Assembly: GCA_964412895.1 (NCBI GenBank)
Contig: CAYPQK010000035.1
Span: 1 to 27,514, forward strand
DNA length: 27,514 bases
Reading direction: 5' to 3'
Source: CALMRE01 sp964412895
GTDB lineage: Bacteria > UBP6 > UBA1177 > JAKLFG01
In this document: piece by piece, positions 14,971 through 23,319 of the stretch
Layout: every line of letters starts with the position of its first letter
Numbering within the stretch: position 1 is the first letter of the stretch
Program-made: the position numbers and the translations under genes
Notes under the pieces: generated by a model
The model's database searches: none
The model's input: only the letters and a program-made list of their open reading frames with translations
What the model was told of the DNA's origin: nothing

Positions 14971-17697
14971 ATGCGCATCAACGAGATCGCTAAGGAGATC
15001 GGGATGGCCAGCAAGATGGTCATCGATTTCCTCAACGAGAACGGCGCGTCGTACAAGAACGCGGCGAGCAATATGACACCCGATGAGGAAGCGCTCGTCC
15101 GGAAAAAGTTCGGCAGCGGAGCGAGGGCGTTGAGCGCTAAACCCGCCAAGCCTGCGGCCTCCGAGAAACCGGCGAAACCGGCGAAGACCGAAACGGCGGC
15201 CAAGGCCGAGAAACCGGCGGCGAAGGGCGACAAGCCCGCGGCGAAACCGGCGGTCAAAGCCCCCGAGGCCGAGAAGAAACCCGCGACCATCGTGAAGAAG
15301 AAAGCGCCCGAACCGGAGCCCGAACAGCCCAAGGCGGTCGTCGCCGTTGTCCGCACCAAGGCACAGCGGAGCTATGTCCCGGAGGAAAAGCGCGCCGAAC
15401 TGGCCGAAAAACAGACCGAAGAGGTCGTTGCGCAGGAATCGGCCGCGCTGGCCCCAATGGAACCCGCTCCCGCGCCGGTCGAGGGCGAAACGGCGCCCGC
15501 CGAATCGAAACCGGCCGAGCCGCAGGCGACCATGCTCGAAGAGATGCTGCTCAAGCCGTCATTCCGCATCGAGGCGACGACCGAAGAGCGGGTCATCACC
15601 CTTGAGACGCCTCAGCAGAACGAACTGCGCCGTCCGGCCGAAGAGGAAGAGAAACCGGCGGATCATAAGCACAAGAAACGCAAAGTGGTCATCCCCGAGA
15701 CCGAGGACGAGCGGGCGGCTGCGGCGAAGAAGTTCGTTCACCCGCGTCCCGGCGACAAGAAAAAGGGAAAGGTCGAAGAACATGTCAAGGTGAAGACCAA
15801 GCTCCGCGGCGTCGATGTGGCCACCCTCAAGACCGAAGAGGAAGAGGCGGCCGACCGTCGTGCGGGTTTCAAGAAAAAGAGCGGTGGCGGCGGTCGTCGT
15901 CTCCCGCCGGCGCCCATGGCGGCGCCGAACCCGACCAAGGCGATAAAGAAGATCATCCGCATCGAGAACACCATCGTCGTGTCGGAACTGGCGCGCCGCA
16001 TGGGTATCAAGGCGAGCGATGTCATACGGAAACTCATGTCGCTGGGCGAGTTGTCGGGCATCAACGACCGCGTGAATTTCGACACGGCGACGCTCATCGC
16101 CAACGATTTCGGGTTCCAGGTCGAGAATGTCGCGATGAACGAGACCAGTTTCGTCGATACGCACGAAGATACGGCCGAGGAACTCGTGACGCGGCCGCCG
16201 GTGGTGACGGTCATGGGCCATGTCGATCACGGCAAGACCAAACTGCTTGACGCCATCCGCAATACCAATGTGGTCGACAAGGAGGCGGGCGGCATCACCC
16301 AGCATATCGGCGCCTACACCGTCGAGATGGAAAGAGGCAAGATCACCTTCCTCGATACGCCGGGCCACGAGGCCTTCACCGCGATGCGTTCGCGCGGCGC
16401 TCAGGCGACCGATCTGGTCATCCTCATCGTCGCGGCCGACGACGGCGTCATGCCGCAGACCATCGAGGCGATCAACCACGCCAAGGCGGCGGGCGTCCCG
16501 ATAATCGTCGCGGTCAATAAAATAGACAAGCCCGAGGCGAACCCCGAAAAGGTCCGTCAGGAACTGCTCAAGTACGAGATCGTTCCGGAAGAATGGGGCG
16601 GCTCGAACCTGTTCGTCGAGATATCGGCCAAACAGCGCACCAACATCGACAAACTGCTCGAGTCGATCCTCCTGCAGGTCGAGATGATGGATCTCAAGGC
16701 CAATCCGAATAAACCGGCGGTGGGCGTGGTCATCGAATCGCGCATGGACCCGGGCCGCGGCCCGGTCGCCACGGCGCTGGTGAAAGAGGGCACGCTTAAG
16801 ATCGGAGACCTCGTCGCCACCGCGACGGCCTTCGGCTATGTCCGTTCGATGACCGACTGGCTCGGTACCCGCGTGAAAGAGGCGGGCCCCTCCATGGCGG
16901 TCGAGATAACCGGCCTCGACTCGGTGCCGCCGGCGGGCGAGATGATACACACCTTCACCGACGAGAAGAAGGCGCGCGGTTATGTCGACCTGCGCAAGAA
17001 CAAGATAAAGGAACAGAAGTACGAGAAAGAGGAAAAGGTCACGCTCGAGAACCTCTTCGCGAAGATAGAGGGCGGCGATGTGAAGGACTTCAACCTCGTC
17101 ATCAAAGGCGATGTGGACGGTTCGGTCGAGGCGATCATCGGGTCGCTGCGCAAGATCGAGCACGAGAAGCTCAAGATCCGCGTCATCCACAGCGGCGTGG
17201 GCGGCATCACCGAGAACGATGTCCTGCTGGCGTCGGCCTCGAAGGCGGTGCTGTTCGGTTTCAATGTCCGCATCGACAACAAGGCGAAGCAGACGGCGGT
17301 GGCAGAGAATGTCGACATCCGCATCTTCTCCATCATCTACGACCTCATCGATTCGATAAAGGCGGCGATGAGCGGCAAGCTCGCCCCCATCGTGAAAGAG
17401 GAGTATGTCGGCGCGGCCGAGGTACGGCAGGTCTTCCGCATCACGAAGGTCGGCAACATCGCCGGCTGCATGGTGACCGACGGCCGTATCGTCCGCAAGG
17501 GGCGCGTCAAGCTCATCCGCAACAATGTGGTCCTGTACGACGGCCTGCTGAGTTCGCTCAAGCACTTCAAGGACGACGCGAAAGAGGTCAAGGCGGGCTT
17601 CGAATGCGGCCTGTCGATAGAGAACTATAACGACATCAAGGAAGGCGATCTGGTCGAGTGCTATATCGACACCGAGGTCGCCGACGAGGTGATGTAA
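14971..17697 (+). CDS. infB: Translation initiation factor IF-2
   Basis: This 908-residue IF-2 positions initiator tRNA on the 30S subunit and drives subunit joining by GTP hydrolysis. An IF2_N domain (MRINEIAKEIGMASKMVIDFL) is followed by a long Ala/Lys/Pro/Glu-rich linker (about 50-310), a second IF2_N segment (about 325-380) and the GTPase domain. The motifs are G1 GHVDHGKT at 416-423, G2 within GGITQHIGAY, G3 DTPGH at 462-466, G4 NKID at 516-519 and G5 SAK near 552. Domains II, III and C2 complete the protein, ending SIENYNDIKEGDLVECY. The ATG is six bases after AGGAG and abuts the upstream stop. The linker sequence is low-complexity and makes the protein longer than Gram-positive versions, typical of Gram-negative IF-2. 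Confidence 0.97.
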   Translation: MRINEIAKEIGMASKMVIDFLNENGASYKNAASNMTPDEEALVRKKFGSGARALSAKPAKPAASEKPAKPAKTETAAKAEKPAAKGDKPAAKPAVKAPEAEKKPATIVKKKAPEPEPEQPKAVVAVVRTKAQRSYVPEEKRAELAEKQTEEVVAQESAALAPMEPAPAPVEGETAPAESKPAEPQATMLEEMLLKPSFRIEATTEERVITLETPQQNELRRPAEEEEKPADHKHKKRKVVIPETEDERAAAAKKFVHPRPGDKKKGKVEEHVKVKTKLRGVDVATLKTEEEEAADRRAGFKKKSGGGGRRLPPAPMAAPNPTKAIKKIIRIENTIVVSELARRMGIKASDVIRKLMSLGELSGINDRVNFDTATLIANDFGFQVENVAMNETSFVDTHEDTAEELVTRPPVVTVMGHVDHGKTKLLDAIRNTNVVDKEAGGITQHIGAYTVEMERGKITFLDTPGHEAFTAMRSRGAQATDLVILIVAADDGVMPQTIEAINHAKAAGVPIIVAVNKIDKPEANPEKVRQELLKYEIVPEEWGGSNLFVEISAKQRTNIDKLLESILLQVEMMDLKANPNKPAVGVVIESRMDPGRGPVATALVKEGTLKIGDLVATATAFGYVRSMTDWLGTRVKEAGPSMAVEITGLDSVPPAGEMIHTFTDEKKARGYVDLRKNKIKEQKYEKEEKVTLENLFAKIEGGDVKDFNLVIKGDVDGSVEAIIGSLRKIEHEKLKIRVIHSGVGGITENDVLLASASKAVLFGFNVRIDNKAKQTAVAENVDIRIFSIIYDLIDSIKAAMSGKLAPIVKEEYVGAAEVRQVFRITKVGNIAGCMVTDGRIVRKGRVKLIRNNVVLYDGLLSSLKHFKDDAKEVKAGFECGLSIENYNDIKEGDLVECYIDTEVADEVM

Positions 17698-18075
17698 GTG
17701 GCAGAAAGCGTCCGCCAACAGCGGGTCGCCCACGCGATCCAGAAAAGTCTGTCGATGATCATGATCCGCGAATACGGCGGCACGGTACTCGGCGGCCTGT
17801 GCGTGCAGGAGGTGCAGGTGACCCCCGACCTGCGCAACGCCACCGCGTGGTACACGCTTCTGCCGGGGAGTCCGCGCAAGTTCACGCAGGACAAGCTCGT
17901 CGAGGAAGTGAAACACATCCGCTATCTGCTTTCCAAAGAGATCCGTCATATCAAGTTCATGCCCGACCTGCACTTCCGGTTCGACGAAAAGGCCGAAGAC
18001 GCCATCCGTTTGCAGGAACTGCTCGATACCTTGAGCCGCGAACGCGGGGAGGGGAAGGGTGAAGAGCCGCAGTGA
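17698..18075 (+). CDS. rbfA: Ribosome-binding factor A
   Basis: The 125-residue protein matches RbfA in length and pattern: RQQRVAHAIQKSLSMIMIREY at the N-terminus, VQEVQVTPDLRNATAWYTLL in the KH-like core and IRHIKFMPDLHFRFDEKAEDAIRLQELL near the C-terminus. RbfA binds the 30S precursor at helix 1 of 16S rRNA and aids its maturation. The start is a GTG directly after the infB stop, preceded by GAGGTG within the end of infB. The 3' end overlaps nrnA by 17 bases. It fits the standard infB-rbfA-truB order with a DHH gene inserted, an arrangement seen in many bacteria. Confidence 0.94.
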   Translation: MAESVRQQRVAHAIQKSLSMIMIREYGGTVLGGLCVQEVQVTPDLRNATAWYTLLPGSPRKFTQDKLVEEVKHIRYLLSKEIRHIKFMPDLHFRFDEKAEDAIRLQELLDTLSRERGEGKGEEPQ

Positions 18076-19033
18076 CCTGCCGACCCTTCTGAAGACGGCC
18101 CGCAGCGCGCTGGTGGTCGGGCACATCAACCCCGACGGCGACAGCGTCGGCACGGCGGTCGCCCTGTACCATCTGTTCACCGGGTTGGGCATCACGACCA
18201 CCCTTTATTCGGCCGATCCCTATCCCTATAATTTTCTGTTCATCCCGGGCGCGGACAAGGTGGTGCACGAACTGCCGCTTACCGAACCCGACTTCTATGT
18301 CATCGTCGACGCCGGTTCCCCCCAGCGGGTGGGCGAGGCGCTCTACCAGCAGCTCAGCGTATCGCGCCGGCCGAAGATATGCTTCGATCACCATGTCAGT
18401 TACCGCGATCCGGGCGCCTTTTTCGACCAGTCGTTCCTCGACGACGCGGCGGCGGCGACCGCTCTATTGGTATACCGCTTCATGAAACAACACGGCCATC
18501 CGGTGACGCGCGAGATAGCGACCGCCATCTACGCGGCGGTCATGTCCGATACCGGCGGGATGCGCTACAACTCGACCAACCGCGAGGCGTTCGCGGTGCT
18601 CGCCGAACTGGTGGACATGCTCGAACCGTGGGAGATCGCCTCGAAGATATGGGAAGAGGTGCCGCACGCCCAGTTGCGGCTTCTTGCCGAAGTGCTCGCC
18701 TCGATCCGGCTCCTCGCCGGCGGGAGGGCGGCCGTCTTCGAGATACGGCGCGAACAGCTCGACCGTTACCGGCTCGGTCCCGACCATGCGGATACCTTCA
18801 TCAACTACGCCCGCGCCATCAGCGGTGTCGAGGTGGCGATGCGCTTCCGTGAACTGACGCCGGGCCGCTACAAGGTCTCGATGCGCAGCAAGGGGAACAT
18901 CGACGCGGCCAAAATATCGAACGAATTCGGCGGCGGCGGCCACCGGAACGCCGCGGGCTTCGAGTTCACCGGTTCGTTCGACGATGCCTGCAAACTGGTT
19001 GAGGAGATCGTCGCCCGTGTCGCCAGCGAATAA
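18059..19033 (+). CDS. nrnA: DHH/DHHA1 phosphoesterase, NrnA-like (nanoRNase / pAp phosphatase)
   Basis: The 324-residue protein carries the DHH-family metal motifs in order: GHINPDGDSVG (about 21-31), YVIVDAG (about 80-86), CFDHHVSYRDPG (about 107-118) and VMSDTGGMRY (about 161-170). The DHHA1 substrate-binding motif GGGGHRNAAG lies near 293-302. Proteins of this type in the nusA-truB operon are bifunctional NrnA-like enzymes that degrade short oligoribonucleotides and dephosphorylate pAp, in the cytoplasm with Mn2+. The GTG start lies within the end of rbfA after a purine-rich GGGGAGGGGAAGG, giving a 17-base overlap. The truB start likewise overlaps its end by 17 bases. Assignment to NrnA over other DHH exonucleases rests on length and context. 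Confidence 0.88.
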   Translation: MKSRSDLPTLLKTARSALVVGHINPDGDSVGTAVALYHLFTGLGITTTLYSADPYPYNFLFIPGADKVVHELPLTEPDFYVIVDAGSPQRVGEALYQQLSVSRRPKICFDHHVSYRDPGAFFDQSFLDDAAAATALLVYRFMKQHGHPVTREIATAIYAAVMSDTGGMRYNSTNREAFAVLAELVDMLEPWEIASKIWEEVPHAQLRLLAEVLASIRLLAGGRAAVFEIRREQLDRYRLGPDHADTFINYARAISGVEVAMRFRELTPGRYKVSMRSKGNIDAAKISNEFGGGGHRNAAGFEFTGSFDDACKLVEEIVARVASE

Positions 19034-19904
19034 CGATTCCTACTTTTTTTCCTTTTATAAAGAGTCGGGGCTGACCTCGGCCGAGGCGCTCGACCGGCTC
19101 AAACGGGCGCTCAGAATAAAGAAGGCGGGTCACTGCGGCACGCTCGATCCGATGGCCGAGGGACTGCTCGTGGTGGCGGTGAACCGCGCCACCAAGCTCA
19201 TGCGGTTCGTCACCGACGAGCGCAAACGCTATCTCGGCGAGTTCGAACTGGGGAAGAAAAGTCCCAGTTACGATATCGAAACGCCGGTCGAGATCGTCGC
19301 TCCCGATGCCGATACCGCGCAGGTCGACTGGGAGCGCATCAAAGGGATATTCAACGGCAAGATACGGCAGATACCGCCCGCCTATTCGGCGGTACGGGTC
19401 GAGGGGGTCCGTTCCTATGTCAAGGCGCGCAAAGGGGAAACGGTAGACCTTCCCTCGAAAGAGGTCGAGATATTCTCGCTCAAGCTCACGCCGCTCGACC
19501 GGACGCGGGTCGGCTTTTCCGTTGAATGTTCAAAAGGAACCTATGTCCGCTCTCTTGTTCACGATATCGGCGCGGTCGCCGGGACCGGCGCGGTCCTTTC
19601 GAAACTCACGCGGTCGGCGGTCGGCGACTTCACCATCGACAACGCGGTGCGGCTGGCCGAGGTGAAGGAGAACCCCGAAAAGGTGGAGCGGGCGAAGATC
19701 GGTATGGTCGCCTTCCTGAGCTCCTTTCCCGCCGTCGCGGTGGGCGAGGCGCTCTACTGGAAACTGCGTAACGGCATCGATATAGCGAGCCTCGGACTAG
19801 AACTCGCCGAAGGACCCAACGCGATATTCCACAAGGGCGAGCCGCTCTTCGTCATCGAAAAAGAGAAAGATACCTATCGCTATTCGGCATATCTGGGCGA
19901 ATAA
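19017..19904 (+). CDS. truB: tRNA pseudouridine-55 synthase TruB
   Basis: This 295-residue TruB makes pseudouridine at position 55 of the tRNA T-loop. The motif AGHCGTLDPMAEGLL contains the catalytic Asp at residue 44. IRQIPPAYSAVRVEGVRSYVKARKGE and SVECSKGTYVRSLVHDIG are the other family blocks. The start is taken as the GTG at 19017 because it lies ten bases after GAGGAG and leaves a normal N-terminus. An ATG at 18984 would add 11 residues from the nrnA overlap. The N-terminus reads YFFSFYKESGLTS where most TruB proteins have a DKPxGxTS motif. The lysine, glycine and TS are kept but Asp and Pro are not. The rpsO and pnp genes that often follow truB are not here. A repeat-rich terminator region follows instead. 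Confidence 0.94.
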   Translation: MSPANNDSYFFSFYKESGLTSAEALDRLKRALRIKKAGHCGTLDPMAEGLLVVAVNRATKLMRFVTDERKRYLGEFELGKKSPSYDIETPVEIVAPDADTAQVDWERIKGIFNGKIRQIPPAYSAVRVEGVRSYVKARKGETVDLPSKEVEIFSLKLTPLDRTRVGFSVECSKGTYVRSLVHDIGAVAGTGAVLSKLTRSAVGDFTIDNAVRLAEVKENPEKVERAKIGMVAFLSSFPAVAVGEALYWKLRNGIDIASLGLELAEGPNAIFHKGEPLFVIEKEKDTYRYSAYLGE

Positions 19905-20038
19905 ATCTCCCTTCCATCCCCGGTAAAAACCCCCGTCAAGGCCCCCTTGTCAAAGGGGCCGGAAGGAATGGTCCGATTACCATCGTCCCCCTTGTCAAAG
20001 GGGGATGGAAGGGGGATTTGTGGGGGTTTTTAGTGGGG
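19903..20038. repeat. Compound inverted-repeat element between convergent genes (bidirectional terminator, REP/MITE-like)
   Basis: The gap is filled by nested repeats. Arms 19903-19921 and 20001-20019 are inverted copies with one mismatch in 19. A second inverted pair, 19918-19934 and 20022-20038, shares TAAAAACCCCC and its complement. Inside are two hairpins with the same core CCTTGTCAAAGG, at 19940-19960 and 19987-20004 (the latter a perfect seven-base-pair stem). GGGGGTTTTT occurs facing both ways. It can terminate truB and the convergent lipoprotein gene. The regular structure also resembles dispersed REP-like elements, which only a genome-wide search can show. Confidence 0.7.
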
Positions 20039-20042
20039 ATTT

Positions 20043-21050
20043 CTACTGCGGAAACAGCGTTCCTTCGTTCGCGACGATCTCGGCGCAGGTCCAGTTCTGG
20101 TCGATGAGGCGGACCATCTTGAACCAGCTGTTGGCGAGATCGGGCACCACCGTCTTTTCGCTCGTCAGCGCGCTGTTGGACGCTTCAAGCACATTCTGTT
20201 GGCTTTCCCAGATGATCGCTCCTTCGATATTATTGTCGTCCTTGGTCTCGCCGATCAGGTCGTTGATGGTGCGCTGGACGGTGTACATGGTGCCGGGGCC
20301 GCTGAACACGAGCGGAATGTTGCCGTTGCAGTCGACCGTCATGCCGGGGTTGCCGTCCTCGTCCTGATCGAAGACCGCCGGATCGTTCTTGTCGGTCGGG
20401 AGCGGGTCGGTCATCGGGTTCTGGAGGTTGACGCCGTTCAAGGTCAGGACATCGGTCGCGGTGAGGTCGTAGCCGACGCCGCTGCGGTCGAGTATCGTCG
20501 TGAAATCCAACACCATCGGGTTGAGGTGGGCGATGAAGTTGTCGCTGATGGTGACGGTTAGATAGTTCGATCCGGTGTTTATCAGCGTGTCGCAGGCGGT
20601 CGCGACGGCGCTCACGGTGCCGTCGCCGTTGTCGGTCAGCTCGACCAGAAAATAGGACGAGGTGGTCGATACGCTGTTCTGTTCGCCGATGACCGGGATG
20701 GTGGTGGTGACATTCGAGGTGGTGAAGTTGAGCATCGCCCACTTGCCGCCGAAGGCATAGCTCAGCGCGGTGTCTTCGTCGGGCGTTTCGTTGTCGACCA
20801 CGGTGTCGTCGGTGACCGTTTCGTCGGTGATGGTGTCGTCGGTCACCGTCTCATCGGTGACGGTCTCATCGGTCACGGTGGTATCGGTGACGGTGTCATC
20901 GGTTACCGTGGTGTCGGTCACGGTGTCGTCGGTGACCGTGTCGTCGGTGCCGGTGTTGTTGTCGACCGGCGTCTTGTCGGTGTCGTCACCGCAGGCGGCG
21001 ATGAAGAGCGCAACGAGCGCGACGGTCAGGGAACTCATGAACTTTTTCAT
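20043..21050 (-). CDS. Lipoprotein with a Thr-Val-Thr-Asp repeat linker, function unknown
   Basis: The 335-residue product starts MKKFMSSLTVALVALFIAAC, a lipoprotein signal with the lipobox IAAC and Cys20 as the acylated residue. Asp at +3 (C-G-D-D) does not match the +2 Asp retention signal, so outer-membrane placement is likely. Residues 38-87 are ten tandem five-residue units of the TVTDD type, an acidic, flexible spacer. The remaining about 245 residues form a probable beta-rich domain (KWAMLNFTTSNVTTTIPV, SSYFLVELTDNGDGTVSAVATACD, VLDFTTILDRSGVGYDL) that I do not recognise. A DQDEDGNPG segment may bind calcium. The ATG at 21050 is seven bases after GAGGA. An in-frame upstream ATG at 21128 would precede the promoter and destroy the signal peptide. 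The gene is single, convergent to truB and divergent from prkA. Confidence 0.8.
   Translation of the reverse strand: MKKFMSSLTVALVALFIAACGDDTDKTPVDNNTGTDDTVTDDTVTDTTVTDDTVTDTTVTDETVTDETVTDDTITDETVTDDTVVDNETPDEDTALSYAFGGKWAMLNFTTSNVTTTIPVIGEQNSVSTTSSYFLVELTDNGDGTVSAVATACDTLINTGSNYLTVTISDNFIAHLNPMVLDFTTILDRSGVGYDLTATDVLTLNGVNLQNPMTDPLPTDKNDPAVFDQDEDGNPGMTVDCNGNIPLVFSGPGTMYTVQRTINDLIGETKDDNNIEGAIIWESQQNVLEASNSALTSEKTVVPDLANSWFKMVRLIDQNWTCAEIVANEGTLFPQ
20790..20939 (-). repeat. 15-base tandem repeat (ten units) coding TVTDD-type spacer
   Basis: Ten consecutive 15-base units encode TVTDD, TVTDT, TVTDE, TITDE and TVVDN variants. The units differ at third positions and at the fifth residue (D, T, E or N) but keep the TVTD core. 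Such arrays vary in copy number by slippage and can differ between strains. Confidence 0.85.
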
Positions 21051-21099
21051 CTTTCTTCCTCTCTTATCAGTTCTTCTTTCAATCCACGCGGAACGCCGT

Positions 21100-21128
21100 A
21101 TAATGCCTCTCGCGCCCCGGCAAGTCAA
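21100..21128 (-). promoter_or_regulatory. Sigma-70-like promoter of the lipoprotein gene
   Basis: On the minus strand TTGACT (21123-21128) and CATTAT (21100-21105) are 17 bases apart. Transcription would begin near 21093, giving a leader of about 43 bases to the ATG at 21050. Confidence 0.5.
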
Positions 21129-21143
21129 GGAAAGGGATTCTTC

Positions 21144-21172
21144 TTGACTTCATCCCGCCAAAATCTTACGAT
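21144..21172 (+). promoter_or_regulatory. Sigma-70-like promoter of the prkA operon
   Basis: TTGACT (21144-21149) and TACGAT (21167-21172) are 17 bases apart. A start near 21179 leaves a leader of about 47 bases to the prkA ATG at 21226. It lies back to back with the lipoprotein promoter, so both genes share a short control region. Confidence 0.55.
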
Positions 21173-21225
21173 TGATCGTTACTGCGGGTACAGAGGAACA
21201 TTTAGAGATAGAGGAGGGATACCCC

Positions 21226-23310
21226 ATGGCGAAGAAAAGTCCCAGCGCTCCGGTCAGCGGCGACACCGGCATCATCCGGCACGCCCAAGCGGTCATCGCC
21301 GGCGAGCGGCGGTTTGAGAATGTCTTTCAGGCGGTATCGCGGATGATCCTCGGCGATCCGTCGAAGATCGAGAAGGTGACGGTCAACGGCCGTCCCACCT
21401 ACGATTTCCGCGTGTTCCGTGAGGGGAAGAAGCACATCATCGGGATGTTCGACGAGATAAACTCGTTCGTCTCCTTCGTCAAGGATGCGGCCGAGGGCGG
21501 TTCGTCGGCCGAGATGGCCTTCGTTCTCATCGGCGAACCGGGGAACGGCAAGACCTTCTTCGTCGACTTCCTGTCGGGACTTTACCGCCAGTTCCTGATG
21601 CGCCCCGAGAACCGGCGCTATACCTTCCGCTTTGTCGGTCTCGATAAACTCGGGGGCTACGGCAAGATAGCGAGCATCGAATCGCAGACCTTCGAGGACC
21701 CGATGGTGCTCCTGATGAACCTCTTCGAGACGAAAGAGGATAACAAGGAATTTCTCGCGAAACTCGGCGCCACCGACAAACAGTTGTCGACCTTCTGGAA
21801 GAACTACCGGACGCTCGGCGCCTGCTCCTACTACATCTGGGACCAGATCCGCGCCCACTGCGGCGGCGACCTCGACAAGATGTTCGAATTCGTCGAGGTG
21901 ATCCCGGTCCCGGTCAGCGAATCGCGCGGCGTCATCACCGGCAAATACGCGGCGAAGGACAAGATAACCTCCTCGGCGGTCGACCTGCTGGGCGAGGAAT
22001 CGATCACGCGGCTTCTCCACATCACGGCGACCGACAATCCCTACCGCTTCGACCTGCGGCGCGGCGCGCTGGCACGGGTGGCGGGCGGCGGCATCCACTT
22101 CGCCGACGAGATATTCAAGAACAAGCGCGATCTGGTGCAGGTCTACCTCGGCGTCATCCAGAACCGGACGATAGACATCGAAGGCTTCAAGTGGCCGCTC
22201 GATTCGCTCATCGTCGCCACCTCGAACAACGCCGAATTCGCCCGCTTCCTCGAGGAGAAAGAGCAGGCGCCCATCGTCGACCGCTGCCGCCTGTGCTACA
22301 TGTCGCACAATACCAACTTCAAACTGCAGAAGGAACTGACCGCGTTCGCCGTGGGCGGCACCGAGAAGACCACCTTCATCGGCGACAATCTGCACATCGA
22401 CCCGAACCTCAACTACGCCATATCGGCGTCGGTCATCCTGTCGCGCATGCCCAAGTCGGACAAACTCACCCCCGTCGAGATGATGAAGCTCGCGGCGGGC
22501 GAAGTGGCGGGCGAGAAGTCGATAAAGACGCTCGCCGAGGTGATCGGGGAACTCAACACCGATCCCGACATCACCAAACGCTTCGGCCAGAAGGGGCTCG
22601 GCCACCGCAATCTCGGCCGCGCCATTCAGGTGCTCCTTGAGCGTAGCGAGACGCAGGAAGGGAGGTGCATGTACGCCGGCGACGCCTTTAAGGCGCTCGA
22701 AAGCGTCATCCTCGACTATGTGCAGGACGCCAACGACCGCGTGAAATATTTCAACGACCTGAAACTCGCCAAAGGGCTCTACCGCGAACAGGTGATGACC
22801 TCGATCTTCAACGCCTACATGGATGAGCCGAATGCCATAGAGCGCGATGTGATGAACTATGTCAACATGATCATCGGCATCGACGCGAAAAGCCTCGGCT
22901 CCGACCGGCTCTGGACCTACCGCGATCCGCAGACGGGGAAGCTCGTCTCGATGAAGATAGACGAGACCTTCATCAACAGCGTCGAGGAGCGGATGGGGCT
23001 CAAGAACAGCGAGCAGAAGCACTCCTACCGCACCACCGTTTCGAAGATCTACGGCCAGAAGGTCATCAAGGACCCGAACTACAACTTCATGGACAACAAC
23101 GATCTGGTCAAGGCGGTGACCGATGTCCGGCTCAAATCGGACATCGCCGGGGCGGGCTCGCTGGTCGGCGCCCTTTCCAACCGTACTAACGAGGAGAATC
23201 AGAAACTCTACAGCCGTATGATAACCACGATGACCGGCAAACTCGGCTACTGCGCCACCTGCGCCCAGAAGACCATCGAGTATTTCTGCACTCAAGATGA
23301 TGCCAACTAG
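21226..23310 (+). CDS. prkA: PrkA-family serine protein kinase (YeaG-like AAA+ protein)
   Basis: This 694-residue protein belongs to the PrkA family, an AAA+-like ATPase domain with a C-terminal kinase-like domain, linked to stress and nutrient-limitation responses. Visible are Walker A GEPGNGKT (103-110), the block HITATDNPYRFDLRRGALARVAGGGIHFADEIFKN with the Walker-B-like acidic residues, and SLIVATSNNAEFARF, a sensor-type motif. In the C-terminal half are FGQKGLGHRNLGRAIQ and ANDRVKYFNDLKLAKGLY. It ends with a three-cysteine tail (GYCATCAQKTIEYFC). The ATG at 21226 follows GAGGAGGG. An earlier TTG would overlap the -10 box. It is slightly longer than E. coli YeaG (about 644). The DUF444 gene follows after nine bases, matching the conserved prkA-yeaH pair. 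The usual third partner SpoVR/YcgB is missing here. Confidence 0.9.
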   Translation: MAKKSPSAPVSGDTGIIRHAQAVIAGERRFENVFQAVSRMILGDPSKIEKVTVNGRPTYDFRVFREGKKHIIGMFDEINSFVSFVKDAAEGGSSAEMAFVLIGEPGNGKTFFVDFLSGLYRQFLMRPENRRYTFRFVGLDKLGGYGKIASIESQTFEDPMVLLMNLFETKEDNKEFLAKLGATDKQLSTFWKNYRTLGACSYYIWDQIRAHCGGDLDKMFEFVEVIPVPVSESRGVITGKYAAKDKITSSAVDLLGEESITRLLHITATDNPYRFDLRRGALARVAGGGIHFADEIFKNKRDLVQVYLGVIQNRTIDIEGFKWPLDSLIVATSNNAEFARFLEEKEQAPIVDRCRLCYMSHNTNFKLQKELTAFAVGGTEKTTFIGDNLHIDPNLNYAISASVILSRMPKSDKLTPVEMMKLAAGEVAGEKSIKTLAEVIGELNTDPDITKRFGQKGLGHRNLGRAIQVLLERSETQEGRCMYAGDAFKALESVILDYVQDANDRVKYFNDLKLAKGLYREQVMTSIFNAYMDEPNAIERDVMNYVNMIIGIDAKSLGSDRLWTYRDPQTGKLVSMKIDETFINSVEERMGLKNSEQKHSYRTTVSKIYGQKVIKDPNYNFMDNNDLVKAVTDVRLKSDIAGAGSLVGALSNRTNEENQKLYSRMITTMTGKLGYCATCAQKTIEYFCTQDDAN

Positions 23311-23319
23311 CGGGGACTC

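Noticed and set aside
15559..18201. Very long minus-strand frames antisense to infB (also 12570-14408 over nusA and 21202-24582 over prkA/DUF444)
   Set aside because: They mirror well-recognised genes codon by codon in GC-rich DNA, show no family motifs, and have Arg/His/Asp/Val-heavy composition typical of shadows.
20790..20939. CRISPR-like array
   Set aside because: The repeats are contiguous 15-base coding units without spacers and keep the reading frame of a lipoprotein.
21172..21225. TTG start of prkA 18 codons upstream
   Set aside because: It overlaps the predicted -10 box and lacks a ribosome-binding site. The ATG at 21226 has GAGGAGGG before it.
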